64,000 bases of DNA from Litorilituus sediminis (GCF_004295665.1 NZ_CP034759.1:496001-560000), one strand, 5' to 3'; numbered from the stretch's first letter, positions 9,336 to 19,705 are shown. A program made the numbers and translations. The notes: generated by a model from the sequence alone, not told the origin.

Positions 9336-11921
9336 TTAAAAATCTTTCACTGGCGGTGGAGCTAATACTTCTCTCGCGCCATTATGACCTGGCGGTGATA
9401 CAACCCCTTGCATTTCCATTTGCTCAACAATCCTTGCTGCTCGGTTATAGCCGATTCTAAACTTACGTTGCACACTTGAAATAGAGACTCTACGGGTTTC
9501 AGTGACAAAACTAATGGCTTCATCATACAAGGTATCAAGCTCTTCTTCCTCACCACCTTCTGCTTGCTCGCCCGGTAGTAAGATATCTTGCTCATTTTCA
9601 CCAGATAATATCTCTTCAATATAATTTGGCTCGCCTCTGTCTTTCCAATCTTTCACTACGGCATGAACTTCATGATCATCAATAAAGGCGCCATGAACAC
9701 GTGTAGGTACACCTGTGCCCGGCGGTAAATAAAGCATATCACCCATACCCAATAGCTGCTCAGCACCTTGTTGATCTAATATGGTGCGTGAGTTTAAGCC
9801 AGATGAAACCTGAAACGCCATGCGCGTTGGAATATTCGCTTTAATTAAGCCTGTAATGACATCAACAGAAGGTCTTTGGGTTGCCAGTACTAAGTGGATG
9901 CCTGCTGCCCTTGCCTTTTGTGCAATTCGCGCAATCAGCTCTTCTACCTTTTTACCAACAATCATCATCATGTCAGCAAATTCATCAACAATCACCACAA
10001 TACTAGGTAATTTTTCCAGCATAGGTGGCGTTTGATCTAAACCATCACTTGGCTGCCATAATGGGTCGATAATAGGCTCGCCCTTAGCATTCGCTTCTAG
10101 GATTTTTTTGTTATAGCCCTTAAGGTTTCGCACACCAACAGCCGACATCACCTTATAACGACGCTCCATTTCACCAACACACCAACGCAGTGCATTAGCC
10201 GCATCTTTCATATCGGTAACGACTTCCGCTAATAAATGTGGAATACCTTCATAAACACTAAGCTCCAACATTTTTGGATCTATCATGATCATGCGCACAT
10301 CTTCAGGCGTTGATTTATACAACAAGCTGACAATCATGGTGTTTACACCAACTGATTTACCTGAGCCGGTTGTACCGGCAACAAGTAAATGTGGCATTTT
10401 ACCTAAATCTACCACTACAGGGTCGCCTGCGATATCTTTACCAAGCACCATAGTAAGTGATGAGCTTGATTCTTCAAACGCTGGACAGGAAATGACTTCA
10501 CTTAAGCGCACTATTTCTCTGTGTTTATTCGGTAGCTCTAGGCCAATCACGGATTTACCTGGGATAACTTCCACAACACGTACACTAATTGCAGATAAAG
10601 CTCGCGCTAAATCTTTTGATAAGCTGGTTATTTTACTAACCTTAACACCTGGTGCTAAATCTAATTCAAATCGAGTAATAACAGGGCCTGGATACACAGA
10701 TACCACTTGCGCTTTAACGCCAAAATCAAGCAGTTTGGCTTCAACTAAGCGACTGACTTGATCTAACTCATCTTGATTTACCGGATTTTGTGCTTTATCT
10801 GGTCTATCAAGTAAATCAATTGACGGCATACCTTGGAAGGTTTCTTCAGGCTCGGCAACTAAGTTCACTTGACCATTGTCTTGCTCAATATGCTGTGTAA
10901 TTGGCTTGTATTGTGGTTCAGCGTGACTAGCATGGTTTGAAAAATCAATATCATCGGCTATATCAGGCTGATCTATATTAGCAAAAGCGGCGGCAATTTC
11001 TGCTCCACTGACATGCTCTTGAACATTGATATCGAATGGCTCAGTCAGTAATTCTTCAATATCAACAAACGGCTCATTGTCATGGGCATCATATGTGTCA
11101 GTAACTGGCTGTTCAGCAAGCGCTTTTTCCGATGCTTTTTCCGATGCTTTTTCCAGTGTTTTCTCAGGCGTTTGTGCTGATTTTGCTAAAGATTTGCTGT
11201 CTTCAATTTGAGCTATTGCGTCAATATCTGCTGAGTCAGCCGGCGCTTCTTCATTTGTAGCTGACGTGCCAAAGTTTTCCTTTATGGTTTTCGGCAGCGC
11301 AATTAAATACATAAAAGCAGCAATGGTATAATGACCAATGGCATCAATAAACTTTAACCAAGAAAAGCCTGTTAGTAAGACAAAGCCAGCACAAGTGAAT
11401 AACAAAAAGATGAGCGTGCTGCCAACAAATGAAAAATACGGCAATAAGGTTTGGCTTAATACATCACCAACAATACCACCAGCAGAAAAATAAAAGATAT
11501 CATCAAAATTCATGCTAGCAATCGAGGTGACACCAAGGTATAGCATAAAAAAGCCAATGAGCTTTAAACCGAGCGTTAAATAGTCTAGCTTCATTAACTG
11601 ATGATATCGTTGAAATAATAACCAACCGACAATAGCGACAACAAAAGGTAAGCTATAGGCAATTAAGCCAAATAAATTCAATAACAGATCGGATAAATAT
11701 GCGCCAACAGCGCCACCTAAATTGCGAACAGGCGTTTGATAACCGGTTTGTGCCCAGCCGGGATCAGCTGGATCAAAACTAAATAATGCCAACATCAAAA
11801 ACATGGCAAAAACACTAAAGAATAATAGACCAGCTTCAAGTAGGCGTTGCACGCCACTAAGCTGCCTAGTATTTACTTCTCTTGGAAATTCATCCGTATT
11901 TTTTACAAGATCAGAAGACAA
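9336..11921 (-). CDS. ftsK: DNA translocase FtsK
   Basis: This 861-residue septal DNA pump clears and aligns chromosome dimer-resolution sites during division. Four to five membrane helices lie between about residues 27 and 205. A short acidic, low-complexity linker runs from about residue 215 to 375. The alpha/beta motor follows, with Walker [13 protein letters not shown] near residues 516-527 and Walker [14 protein letters not shown]. The C-terminal gamma winged-helix (about residues 795-855, [27 protein letters not shown]) reads KOPS sites and contacts XerD. It is much shorter than E. coli FtsK (1329 residues), and the difference lies in the linker. A small tandem repeat ([11 protein letters not shown]) sits in the linker. 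Confidence 0.97.
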   Translation of the reverse strand: MSSDLVKNTDEFPREVNTRQLSGVQRLLEAGLLFFSVFAMFLMLALFSFDPADPGWAQTGYQTPVRNLGGAVGAYLSDLLLNLFGLIAYSLPFVVAIVGWLLFQRYHQLMKLDYLTLGLKLIGFFMLYLGVTSIASMNFDDIFYFSAGGIVGDVLSQTLLPYFSFVGSTLIFLLFTCAGFVLLTGFSWLKFIDAIGHYTIAAFMYLIALPKTIKENFGTSATNEEAPADSADIDAIAQIEDSKSLAKSAQTPEKTLEKASEKASEKALAEQPVTDTYDAHDNEPFVDIEELLTEPFDINVQEHVSGAEIAAAFANIDQPDIADDIDFSNHASHAEPQYKPITQHIEQDNGQVNLVAEPEETFQGMPSIDLLDRPDKAQNPVNQDELDQVSRLVEAKLLDFGVKAQVVSVYPGPVITRFELDLAPGVKVSKITSLSKDLARALSAISVRVVEVIPGKSVIGLELPNKHREIVRLSEVISCPAFEESSSSLTMVLGKDIAGDPVVVDLGKMPHLLVAGTTGSGKSVGVNTMIVSLLYKSTPEDVRMIMIDPKMLELSVYEGIPHLLAEVVTDMKDAANALRWCVGEMERRYKVMSAVGVRNLKGYNKKILEANAKGEPIIDPLWQPSDGLDQTPPMLEKLPSIVVIVDEFADMMMIVGKKVEELIARIAQKARAAGIHLVLATQRPSVDVITGLIKANIPTRMAFQVSSGLNSRTILDQQGAEQLLGMGDMLYLPPGTGVPTRVHGAFIDDHEVHAVVKDWKDRGEPNYIEEILSGENEQDILLPGEQAEGGEEEELDTLYDEAISFVTETRRVSISSVQRKFRIGYNRAARIVEQMEMQGVVSPPGHNGAREVLAPPPVKDF
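11119..11154. repeat. Three 12-bp tandem repeat units inside the ftsK linker
   Basis: Two perfect copies of GATGCTTTTTCC (11131-11142 and 11143-11154) follow a slightly diverged first copy (11119-11130). They encode the repeated EKAS residues in the FtsK linker. The 12-bp unit keeps the reading frame. Confidence 0.8.
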
Positions 11922-12082
11922 TTAATCGTACCGTAGGAAATTTCTTGATTTAAAGGGGTAAAATAACAAATTATCTTGCAAGTTAAAATGCTTATACCAA
12001 TTGAATTAACTATTCACTTGGTATTAACCAAACAAACGACTAAATAAGCGAACCTATATCTTTACAGTAATAAGTAAAATTT

Positions 12083-12112
12083 TTGTAAAAATGTCGCTAG
12101 CTTTGTTATAAG
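12083..12112 (+). promoter_or_regulatory. Candidate sigma-70 promoter of the DUF1232 gene
   Basis: A TTGTAA (-35, 12083-12088) and a TATAAG (-10, 12107-12112) are separated by 18 bases. The start codon is 57 bases beyond the -10. Hexamers were matched by eye only. Confidence 0.4.
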
Positions 12113-12168
12113 AATCTGTTAAATTTACATAAGTAAGCTACAAGTCATGTCACCATAGGAGAATAATA

Positions 12169-12717
12169 ATGGCATTTGAAGTGACCTTTGAATTAAAAGA
12201 ATCAGACTTAGACCATTTTAGAGATATCATGAGAAAAGCTCAGTCTGAAGCAGCGAAACTATCTGAGCAAGACATTATTAACAACGCAAAAACTCTAAGT
12301 CTTGAAGTAAAAACTGAAGTGCCTGAGTTCGTAAAGCAGCGATTAGTTAAACTTGAAACTCTAGTCGCCATGGTAGAAGACACAGAATGGCAAATTCCAG
12401 AACAAGAACGTGCCGATGTTATTAGTGCACTAGCCTACTTTAGCGACCCTGAAGATTTAGTAGCCGATCATATTCCTGTGTTTGGCTTCTTAGATGACGC
12501 GATTATGATTGAACTTGTTGCAGAAGAGCTGCAACCTGATATTGATGCTTTTGAAGAGTTCTGTGCCTACAGAGAGCGCGAACAAGAACGTGCTGGCGAT
12601 AATACTATCACTAAAGATGACTGGTTAGACTCAAAACGCCGTGAATTACATAGCCGTATGCGTAATCGTCGCTCATCACGTAGAAGCTCACGTTCATCAT
12701 TTAGATCTATCTTTTAA
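12169..12717 (+). CDS. DUF1232 (YkvA-like) protein with Arg/Ser-rich tail
   Basis: This 182-residue protein is preceded by a clear ribosome site (AGGAG, 8 bases before the ATG). Residues about 85-125 contain the YkvA/DUF1232 signature ISALAYFSDPEDLVADHIPVFGFLDDAIMIELV, a segment with DP and D residues and a hydrophobic helix, split here over ISALAYFSDPEDLVADHIPV and the residues that follow. The N-terminal 80 residues are charged and helical. The C-terminal 20 residues are almost all Arg and Ser, a strongly basic tail of the kind that could bind nucleic acid or acidic lipid; that is inference. It stands alone between ftsK (divergent) and lrp (convergent), with its own promoter and terminator. 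The function is unknown. Confidence 0.7.
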   Translation: MAFEVTFELKESDLDHFRDIMRKAQSEAAKLSEQDIINNAKTLSLEVKTEVPEFVKQRLVKLETLVAMVEDTEWQIPEQERADVISALAYFSDPEDLVADHIPVFGFLDDAIMIELVAEELQPDIDAFEEFCAYREREQERAGDNTITKDDWLDSKRRELHSRMRNRRSSRRSSRSSFRSIF

Positions 12718-12741
12718 GCTTTGATAATCAGCTATAAAGGT

Positions 12742-12769
12742 AAAAGCGCGATAATACATCGCGCTTTTT
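12742..12769 (+). terminator. Bidirectional terminator between the DUF1232 gene and lrp
   Basis: The perfect 11-bp arms AAAAGCGCGAT (12742-12752) and ATCGCGCTTTT (12758-12768) enclose a 5-base loop, with T runs in both directions. It serves the rightward DUF1232 gene and the convergent leftward lrp gene. Confidence 0.85.
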
Positions 12770-12776
12770 ATGACAA

Positions 12777-13259
12777 CTAACGGTTAATTGGCAGCATATT
12801 AGTGGATTTTATTTCATCCATGACCACATAAGTTCTACTTTCACTCACTGCCGGCAACCTTAATAAAGTATCACCAAGTAATTCTCGATACGCTAGCATA
12901 TCTTTAACTCGCGTCTTTAAAAGAAAATCAAAGTTACCGGAAACTAAATGACATTCTTGAATAACATCAAGTTCATGCACCGCTTTAGCAAAATCATCAA
13001 AAACATCAGGGCTGGTTTTAGTTAAGGTAATTTCTACTAACACCAATAAGGCGGCATCGAGTTTTAACGGGTTTAGCATGGCTTTATAGCCTGTAATGTA
13101 CTGCTCTTTCTCTAAGCGCTTAACCCGCTCTAAACAAGGTGTTGGACTTAAACCGACTCGTTTTGATAGCTCAACATTAGATAAACGACCATTTTTTTGC
13201 AACTCACTAAGAATGTTCTTATCAATACGATCGAGGGATTTATTAGAGTAATTGCTCAT
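12777..13259 (-). CDS. lrp: Leucine-responsive regulatory protein Lrp
   Basis: This 160-residue AsnC/Lrp-family regulator has an N-terminal helix-turn-helix (LDRIDKNILSELQKNGRLSN then VELSKRVGLSPTPCLERVKR, about residues 9-48). A C-terminal RAM ligand-binding domain follows (ALLVLVEITL and CHLVSGNFDFLLKTRVKDM). The close match to E. coli Lrp in the HTH and the position between trxB/ald and ftsK support true Lrp rather than a paralogue. It is transcribed divergently from ald with 157 bases between them, an arrangement in which Lrp commonly controls alanine dehydrogenase. I see no site that I can confidently call an Lrp box in the gap. Confidence 0.92.
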   Translation of the reverse strand: MSNYSNKSLDRIDKNILSELQKNGRLSNVELSKRVGLSPTPCLERVKRLEKEQYITGYKAMLNPLKLDAALLVLVEITLTKTSPDVFDDFAKAVHELDVIQECHLVSGNFDFLLKTRVKDMLAYRELLGDTLLRLPAVSESRTYVVMDEIKSTNMLPINR

Positions 13260-13345
13260 TTATTTAACTCTGTATATGTCATATTTTTTAGCATTATATA
13301 TCGGCATTAATGAAATAACGACAGGTTATTCTAGATAAATGCCAC

Positions 13346-13351
13346 TATACT
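13346..13351 (+). promoter_or_regulatory. Candidate -10 element of ald
   Basis: TATACT lies 66 bases upstream of the ald start codon. No good -35 hexamer is found 16-18 bases upstream, which would fit an activator-dependent promoter, perhaps Lrp. Both points are inference from inspection. Confidence 0.35.
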
Positions 13352-13416
13352 AGTCGCAAATATTACAACAAGCGCTAAAATTATATGCGCAACTTTTAAC
13401 ATAGAGTGAGAATATT

Positions 13417-14535
13417 ATGATTATTGGTGTACCTAAAGAGATTAAAAACCATGAATACCGTGTTGGTATGGTTCCAGCGAGTGTTCGTGAGTTAATTAAT
13501 CATGGCCACAGTGTATTAGTTGAAACTAATGCTGGTATTGGCATTGGTTTTACTGATGAAGATTACATTGCTGCTGGTGCATCTATCTTAGCTAAAGCAA
13601 GCGATGTTTTTGCTCAAGCAGATATGATTGTAAAAGTTAAAGAGCCGCAAGCTGTAGAGCGCGCTATGTTACGTGAAGGTCAAATTTTATTTACTTACCT
13701 TCACCTAGCACCAGACTTACCACAAACTCAAGACCTAGTAAAAAGTAAAGCTATTTGTATTGCTTATGAAACAGTAACCGATGACTTTGGTGGCTTACCA
13801 TTATTAGCACCTATGTCTGAAGTAGCGGGTCGTATGTCAATTCAAGCTGGCGCTCAAGCATTAGAAAAATCAAATGCAGGTCGCGGTATGTTACTTGGTG
13901 GCGTACCAGGTGTTGAGCCAGCAAAAGTTGTTGTTATTGGTGGCGGTATGGTTGGTAACAACGCTGCACAAATGGCTGTTGGCATGGGTGCTGATGTGGT
14001 TGTTCTTGATCGTAATACTAATGTTTTACGTAAGTTAGATGCACAATTTGGTAATAGAATTAAAGCGGTTTACTCAACAGCTGATGCATTAGAAAAACAC
14101 GTATTAGAAGCTGACCTTGTTATTGGTGGTGTATTAATTCCAGGTGCTGCTGCGCCTAAATTAGTCACTAAAGAACACATCAAAAACATGAAAGCAGGCT
14201 CTGCTATTGTTGATGTTGCCATTGACCAAGGTGGTTGTATTGAAACATCTCATGCAACAACACACGCTGAACCAACTTACATTGTTGATGATGTTGTTCA
14301 CTACTGTGTTGCTAACATGCCAGGTGCAGTACCTCGTACGTCAACCTTTGCATTAAACAATGCAACATTACCTTACATTATCCAACTAGCTAACAAAGGT
14401 TATAAGCAAGCATTAAATGACAATGCCCACTTATTAAATGGCTTAAACGTGATTGACGGTAAAGTAACAGTAAGAGAAGTAGCTGATAACTTAGGTTTTG
14501 AGTTCGTTGAACCTGCAACAGCGCTTAATGCTTAA
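13417..14535 (+). CDS. ald: Alanine dehydrogenase (NAD)
   Basis: This 372-residue enzyme interconverts L-alanine and pyruvate plus ammonium using NAD. It opens MIIGVPKEIKNHEYRVGMVP, with substrate-binding R15. Catalytic residues are K75 in KVKEPQ and H96 in TYLHLAP. The Rossmann dinucleotide motif is VVVIGGGMVGNNAA near residue 171. The C-terminal NNATLPYIIQLANKG segment is also typical. The length is standard for the hexameric family. It is divergent from lrp and followed by a strong terminator, so it is a single-gene unit. With the AGCS symporter it would feed alanine into pyruvate. Confidence 0.97.
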   Translation: MIIGVPKEIKNHEYRVGMVPASVRELINHGHSVLVETNAGIGIGFTDEDYIAAGASILAKASDVFAQADMIVKVKEPQAVERAMLREGQILFTYLHLAPDLPQTQDLVKSKAICIAYETVTDDFGGLPLLAPMSEVAGRMSIQAGAQALEKSNAGRGMLLGGVPGVEPAKVVVIGGGMVGNNAAQMAVGMGADVVVLDRNTNVLRKLDAQFGNRIKAVYSTADALEKHVLEADLVIGGVLIPGAAAPKLVTKEHIKNMKAGSAIVDVAIDQGGCIETSHATTHAEPTYIVDDVVHYCVANMPGAVPRTSTFALNNATLPYIIQLANKGYKQALNDNAHLLNGLNVIDGKVTVREVADNLGFEFVEPATALNA

Positions 14536-14557
14536 TTTAAGCAACTAGTTTAACAAT

Positions 14558-14589
14558 AAAAGTGCAAACATCAGTTTGCACTTTTTTTT
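14558..14589 (+). terminator. Rho-independent terminator of ald
   Basis: The 12-bp arms AAAAGTGCAAAC (14558-14569) and GTTTGCACTTTT (14574-14585) enclose a 4-base loop and are followed by a run of eight T. Confidence 0.92.
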
Positions 14590-14704
14590 GCCCTAAAACT
14601 TCCCTTAGAAGAATTTCTTTACAGTTATGCGGCAAAGTTTTTCAGAAAACGTCTATACAGACTTGATATAACAACATATCATCCCAAACTAATTGTCAGA
14701 ATAA

Positions 14705-15676
<972 letters not shown>

Positions 15677-15691
15677 ACTATTAGGTAGTTT

Positions 15692-16405
15692 ATGAGCCAA
15701 ATATTATATCAATTAGACCATAATCATTTGGCTTTTCCTCCCATTGAATCTGCCCTAGTAGATCCCAATGGATTATTAGCCGTTGGCGGTGATTTATCTG
15801 CCCAGCGGCTAATAAAGGCCTACAATCAAGGAATTTTCCCTTGGTTTAATGTACATGATCCTATTATGTGGTGGTCACCTGATCCTCGGTGCGTGGTTTA
15901 CAATCAAGATTTACGGATTAATCGCACACTAAGAAAAGCCATTAACAAAGTACCTTTTACCATTACCTTAAACCACAGTTTTACTGATGTCATAAAATAC
16001 TGTGCTAATGCCCCGTTTCGAAATGAAGATACATGGATTATTCCTGAAATGTTACAGGCGTACCAAAATCTTCACCAACTTGGCTATGCTCATTCAATTG
16101 AAGTATGGCAAGAGCAGCAGCTTGTTGGCGGTTTATATGGTGTCGCTATTGGCGGTTACTTTTCCGGCGAATCAATGTTTTATAAACAAGCTAATGCATC
16201 TAAGTTTGCCTTAGTTGCTTTATCGCAATTGTTACATTCTATTGAGATTAACTTTATTGATTGTCAACTGCTTAACCCTTTTTTAGCTGATATGGGAGCA
16301 ACAGAGATCAGCAGAGAGAGTTTTCGAACTGAGCAGCTTAATGCTATAACTAAAGATATACCTGAGAATTTTTGGAAAGCAAAAGAGCTTACTATTGCGA
16401 TCTAA
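15692..16405 (+). CDS. aat: Leucyl/phenylalanyl-tRNA--protein transferase
   Basis: This 237-residue enzyme moves Leu or Phe from tRNA to proteins with N-terminal Lys or Arg, marking them for ClpAP through ClpS. Family signatures are FPPIESALVDPNGLLAVGGD at the N-terminus, YNQGIFPWFNVHDPIMWWSP near residue 43 and GGLYGVAIGGYFSGESMFY near residue 145. It follows trxB by 15 bases and precedes bpt by 15 bases. Placed beside bpt it covers basic N-termini while Bpt covers acidic ones, so this pair encodes the transferase half of the bacterial N-degron pathway. No clpS or clpA lies in the window. Confidence 0.96.
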   Translation: MSQILYQLDHNHLAFPPIESALVDPNGLLAVGGDLSAQRLIKAYNQGIFPWFNVHDPIMWWSPDPRCVVYNQDLRINRTLRKAINKVPFTITLNHSFTDVIKYCANAPFRNEDTWIIPEMLQAYQNLHQLGYAHSIEVWQEQQLVGGLYGVAIGGYFSGESMFYKQANASKFALVALSQLLHSIEINFIDCQLLNPFLADMGATEISRESFRTEQLNAITKDIPENFWKAKELTIAI

Positions 16406-16420
16406 CTTAGAGGTATTTTC

Positions 16421-17167
16421 ATGAATAGTACTAGCTTTAAATTAGGCATAACAGAAACATTTCCCTGTAATTATTTACCAGAGAAACAAGAGCGCTTACT
16501 GATCGCTGTCGATGATAGACTACAAAACAATCAAAGTTATTCTTGGCTTATGACCCAAGGTTTTAGACGAAGTGGCGATCAAAGCTACCGTCCTCACTGC
16601 CCTGATTGCAATGCCTGTCAATCTATTCGTATTAATGTCGCAAACTTTAAGCCATCGAAAAGCCAAAAAAAAACCATTAAGCGTAATCAAGCATGTGTTA
16701 TCAAATACTCAGATCATCTTAAAGATAGTTATTACCCCTTGTATGAGCAATATATTAATACCTGTCATAGTGACGGCAGTATGTTCCCGGCAACTTACCA
16801 GCAATTTAAAAGCTTTCTTAGCAGTAATTTAACCGAGCAATTTTTTATTGAAACTTGGAATAAGCAAGAAGATGGCAGCCTTGAACTTATCTGCGTTGCG
16901 GTTACAGATAAATTAATTAATGGTTTATCCGCTGTTTATACTTTTTTTCATCCTAAGTACCAAAGGCAAAGCTTAGGGGTTAATTCAATTTTGTCCCAAA
17001 TTGCCCTTTGTCAGGAGAAGCAAGTCCCCTACCTTTATTTGGGTTATCAAATTGATGACTGCAAAAAAATGAACTACAAAAATCGCTACTTTCCGTATGA
17101 AAGATTTATTAACGGACAATGGCAATTATTCGAAAAAAGCTCTACAGACAGGGAATTTGATAAATAA
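16421..17167 (+). CDS. bpt: Aspartate/glutamate leucyltransferase (Bpt, ATE-like)
   Basis: This 248-residue GNAT-fold transferase puts Leu on proteins with N-terminal Asp or Glu. Visible family features are [13 protein letters not shown] near the start, the invariant-looking [20 protein letters not shown] cysteine region at about residues 48-67, and the C-terminal [20 protein letters not shown] segment at about residues 206-225. The length is typical. It is translationally close to aat (15-base gap) and leads towards infA 131 bases later. The aat-bpt pairing is common in marine gammaproteobacteria. Confidence 0.92.
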   Translation: MNSTSFKLGITETFPCNYLPEKQERLLIAVDDRLQNNQSYSWLMTQGFRRSGDQSYRPHCPDCNACQSIRINVANFKPSKSQKKTIKRNQACVIKYSDHLKDSYYPLYEQYINTCHSDGSMFPATYQQFKSFLSSNLTEQFFIETWNKQEDGSLELICVAVTDKLINGLSAVYTFFHPKYQRQSLGVNSILSQIALCQEKQVPYLYLGYQIDDCKKMNYKNRYFPYERFINGQWQLFEKSSTDREFDK

Positions 17168-17292
17168 ATAGGCGCAAAGCTTTACTTTAGTCGAGCAATT
17201 AGGCATCATTCGCGCAGCTTTTTTTATCAGCCACATAAATTCAACATTTCAACAGGATTTTTGGCTTAACTTGCACAACATTAGAGGTTTAG

Positions 17293-17517
<225 letters not shown>

Positions 17518-17573
17518 TATTTATATTGAATTCAAGCTAGATAATTGACTAGATAGTTGTGAATTTAATAGAT

Positions 17574-17601
17574 AAAAAAACCAGCTTATGCTGGTTTTTT
17601 T
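17574..17601 (+). terminator. Bidirectional terminator between infA and the VOC gene
   Basis: The arms AAAAAAACCAGC (17574-17585) and GCTGGTTTTTTT (17590-17601) form a 12-bp stem with a 4-base loop and T runs on both strands. It separates two convergent genes. Confidence 0.9.
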
Positions 17602-17622
17602 ATGTTTATTTATATTGAGGTT

Positions 17623-18006
17623 TTATGTTGGCATGCTCAAATGAAAAGCATTGAGCTTATTACCGTCTAAATCTCGAAAGTAAGCGGCATAAAACCCAGA
17701 CATTTCTTCTCTTGGTCCAGGCTTACCCTCACAAGTAGCCCCTAATTCTAGGGCTTTTTTATAAAAACTTGCAACCTGCTCGTTACTATCTAGCATGATA
17801 GCAACCATAGTACCATTACCAACTGTTGCCGGTTGACCATCAAATGGCTTGGTAATGGATAAAGCGGTACTGTCTTGATCTTTAGACCAAGCGACGAACT
17901 GCTCGGTTTCTAAAAAGCGCCCTACACCTATACTGGCAAATAACCTATCGTAAAATGCAACTGCTTTTGCTAGGTCATTAGTCCCTAGAGTAACATAGCC
18001 AATCAT
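17623..18006 (-). CDS. VOC superfamily (glyoxalase/bleomycin resistance-like) protein
   Basis: This 127-residue protein has two beta-alpha-beta-beta-beta repeats typical of the vicinal oxygen chelate fold. It starts MIGYVTLGTNDLAKAVAFYD and ends with AAYFRDLDGNKLNAF. The GxNDLxKAxxFYD start and the RDLDGNKL signature identify the superfamily. Metal ligands cannot be assigned confidently because the usual first His is replaced (MIGYVTLG). Substrates in this family vary widely, so no reaction is proposed. It is a single gene, convergent with infA and 54 bases downstream of the DUF3087 gene. Confidence 0.8.
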   Translation of the reverse strand: MIGYVTLGTNDLAKAVAFYDRLFASIGVGRFLETEQFVAWSKDQDSTALSITKPFDGQPATVGNGTMVAIMLDSNEQVASFYKKALELGATCEGKPGPREEMSGFYAAYFRDLDGNKLNAFHLSMPT

Positions 18007-18060
18007 AATTAAACTCCCTGTAATCTTGTGGTTGTACCTATTGAATAAACGAATCTGAGG

Positions 18061-18663
18061 CTAACTATAAGATGATAGCAAACTCTTATCAAATTGCGCG
18101 GCTGAAATAGTTAAACCATTAGCCGAAATAATATCATTTAAACGATTAATCTCTAGTTCCACTGTCGACATTGTCAGGGTGTTATCGTCCAACTGATACA
18201 CTTGTCGCAAACTCTGATAGTAAAAGCACAGAATAATTAAGGCAACTTCATCTTGGCTCTCAGCAGATTGTTTAATCTGCTTGAGCTTTCTATAAATTTG
18301 ATTTTGAATTTGTTTTAATTGCCAAACGTAATATATTTCCGTAAATAATGTATGCTTTCTTAAGCTATGTAAAATCGCAGCACACGCTAATAAAGCTAAA
18401 ATCACACCAAGCAAATTAAATTTAAAATTAGACGGACTTTGCTCTTCTTTGCTGCCTTCTTGCACTGTGTCAACTTGTTCTACCTTACTAGCACTGTCTT
18501 GGGTTGCCATAGCATAAGGAACATCAGAGAAAACAGAAATTAATACCGAACCAAATAACAATGACAGACTAAGTAGCGTAACTAAGAAACCTACAATAAC
18601 GATATTTAATTTTTTTCGATATTCTGCTTTATTTATATCAATTAATTGCACTTTGTTGCTCAC
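18061..18663 (-). CDS. DUF3087 family membrane protein
   Basis: This 200-residue protein begins with the soluble MSNKVQLIDINKAEYRKKLN, followed by a membrane helix at about residues 20-45. A periplasmic low-complexity loop (about 50-80, acidic and Gln-rich) leads to a second helix at about 82-100. A cytoplasmic helical domain contains YYVWQLKQIQNQIYRKLKQI. This layout and the LLGVILALL...YVWQLKQ segment match what I recall of DUF3087. No catalytic motif is visible and the function is unknown. It is probably transcribed alone or with the VOC gene. Confidence 0.6.
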   Translation of the reverse strand: MSNKVQLIDINKAEYRKKLNIVIVGFLVTLLSLSLLFGSVLISVFSDVPYAMATQDSASKVEQVDTVQEGSKEEQSPSNFKFNLLGVILALLACAAILHSLRKHTLFTEIYYVWQLKQIQNQIYRKLKQIKQSAESQDEVALIILCFYYQSLRQVYQLDDNTLTMSTVELEINRLNDIISANGLTISAAQFDKSLLSSYS

Positions 18664-18735
18664 TTCAAATTAAAAGAATTTTAATGTGCAATTATACAAG
18701 CGCTCCTCGCTAGATAAAGCTTAAATAAGCAAAAC

Positions 18736-19005
18736 TTAGGTTTTATTTCGTCTCATTTTAATATTGGGCTGGGTGTCAATAACGCCATCTTCATTTACGG
18801 TAATGCTAACACCGTCAAGTGACATCACAACAAGGCAAGTATCATTAGATGTTCGTACAAAGTCGATATCATAACCGAACTGAAACAAGGAGCTTACAGA
18901 ACGTTTTTGTGCATAATTAAGTAGAGACCACCAAGCATAACTCTCCACAGGCTTGCGGCGCTGGTGAAACTTTTTAATTGAATTTTTAAACCCTCGAAAG
19001 CTCAT
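18736..19005 (-). CDS. Small conserved hypothetical protein, paralogue A
   Basis: This 89-residue protein has a basic N-terminal 20 residues (KNSIKKFHQRRK) and then a compact domain: WSLLNYAQKRSVSSLFQFGY, DIDFVRTSNDTCLVVMSLDG and SITVNEDGVIDTQPNI. The domain aligns without gaps, at about 40 percent identity by hand count, to the protein encoded at 19313-19597 on the other strand. Shared positions include WS.LN.AQ...VSSL..(F/Y)GY and G.S.T....G.I.T....I..R. No signal peptide, cysteine pair or enzymatic motif is seen. I do not recognise the family. The beta-hairpin-like second half suggests a small sensing or binding domain, which is speculation. Confidence 0.6.
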   Translation of the reverse strand: MSFRGFKNSIKKFHQRRKPVESYAWWSLLNYAQKRSVSSLFQFGYDIDFVRTSNDTCLVVMSLDGVSITVNEDGVIDTQPNIKMRRNKT

Positions 19006-19312
19006 ATTATTTGACGTTCAACAAAAGGTAAATTGAGATAAATACCTCACTCTTTTGCTACAGCTAAATGCACTAGAGAATTTATCCTGATCAATAACGC
19101 AACTAAGCACTGCAATGCATTAATTATACCTATAAGAGTTTTAACATTAACAATCAATCAATTAAGTCAATTATTCAATAAAAATTAATCTAGCGGCAAT
19201 AATATTGTAAAAATAACTGACAACAAGATGCGAGTTTAAAAGGAGGAATTAATAGCTATTTGATAAAAGTAAGCTAGATTTAAATAGAGTATGGGTAAAT
19301 TTGGTGGTTAAT

Positions 19313-19597
19313 ATGTTTGATGACTCTACACAGCTAGATTTAGATGATAGCGATAATGAATGTGCAGCTGAACGAAGAAGCGCTTGCCCTAGCAGAAATA
19401 AACTATGGTCTCAGCTCAATGTGGCACAACAAGCTGCGGTTAGCTCTTTATCTCATTATGGCTATGAACTTAGCTTTATAAGAGATATAGACGCCAATCA
19501 AGTTGTGGTTTTGCTCTTAAACGGTGCTTCGGTAACAATTGACCTTGAAGGTAATATTAACACCAACAGCCAAATCCCCATCCGCAATACAGATTAA
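19313..19597 (+). CDS. Small conserved hypothetical protein, paralogue B
   Basis: This protein has 94 residues from the ATG at 19313; the frame also offers TTG at 19301 and GTG at 19304. A GGTGG sequence 5 bases before the ATG could serve as a ribosome site. The N-terminal 28 residues are strongly acidic (DDSTQLDLDDSDNE), in contrast to the basic N-terminus of paralogue A. The remainder (LWSQLNVAQQAAVSSLSHYG, YELSFIRDIDANQVVVLLLN, GASVTIDLEGNINTN) aligns without gaps to paralogue A. The two genes are divergent with about 300 bases between them. The family and function are unknown. Confidence 0.55.
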   Translation: MFDDSTQLDLDDSDNECAAERRSACPSRNKLWSQLNVAQQAAVSSLSHYGYELSFIRDIDANQVVVLLLNGASVTIDLEGNINTNSQIPIRNTD

Positions 19598-19705
19598 TAA
19601 CATGATACTAGTGGTAACAAGGCATGCTTCATGCTTTAATAGCTGATAGTCAATAATTTAATAGAGCTGCTAAAGCGATCCCCTAACTTGAATAAGTTTG
19701 CTTAC

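Noticed and set aside
10285..10761. 158-residue open frame on the plus strand
   Set aside because: It lies wholly inside the ftsK motor domain on the opposite strand and its translation has no domain-like pattern; it is a shadow of a strongly constrained gene.
14644..14672. Possible trxB promoter around TATAAC
   Set aside because: No acceptable -35 hexamer lies at the right distance, so it is too weak to list.
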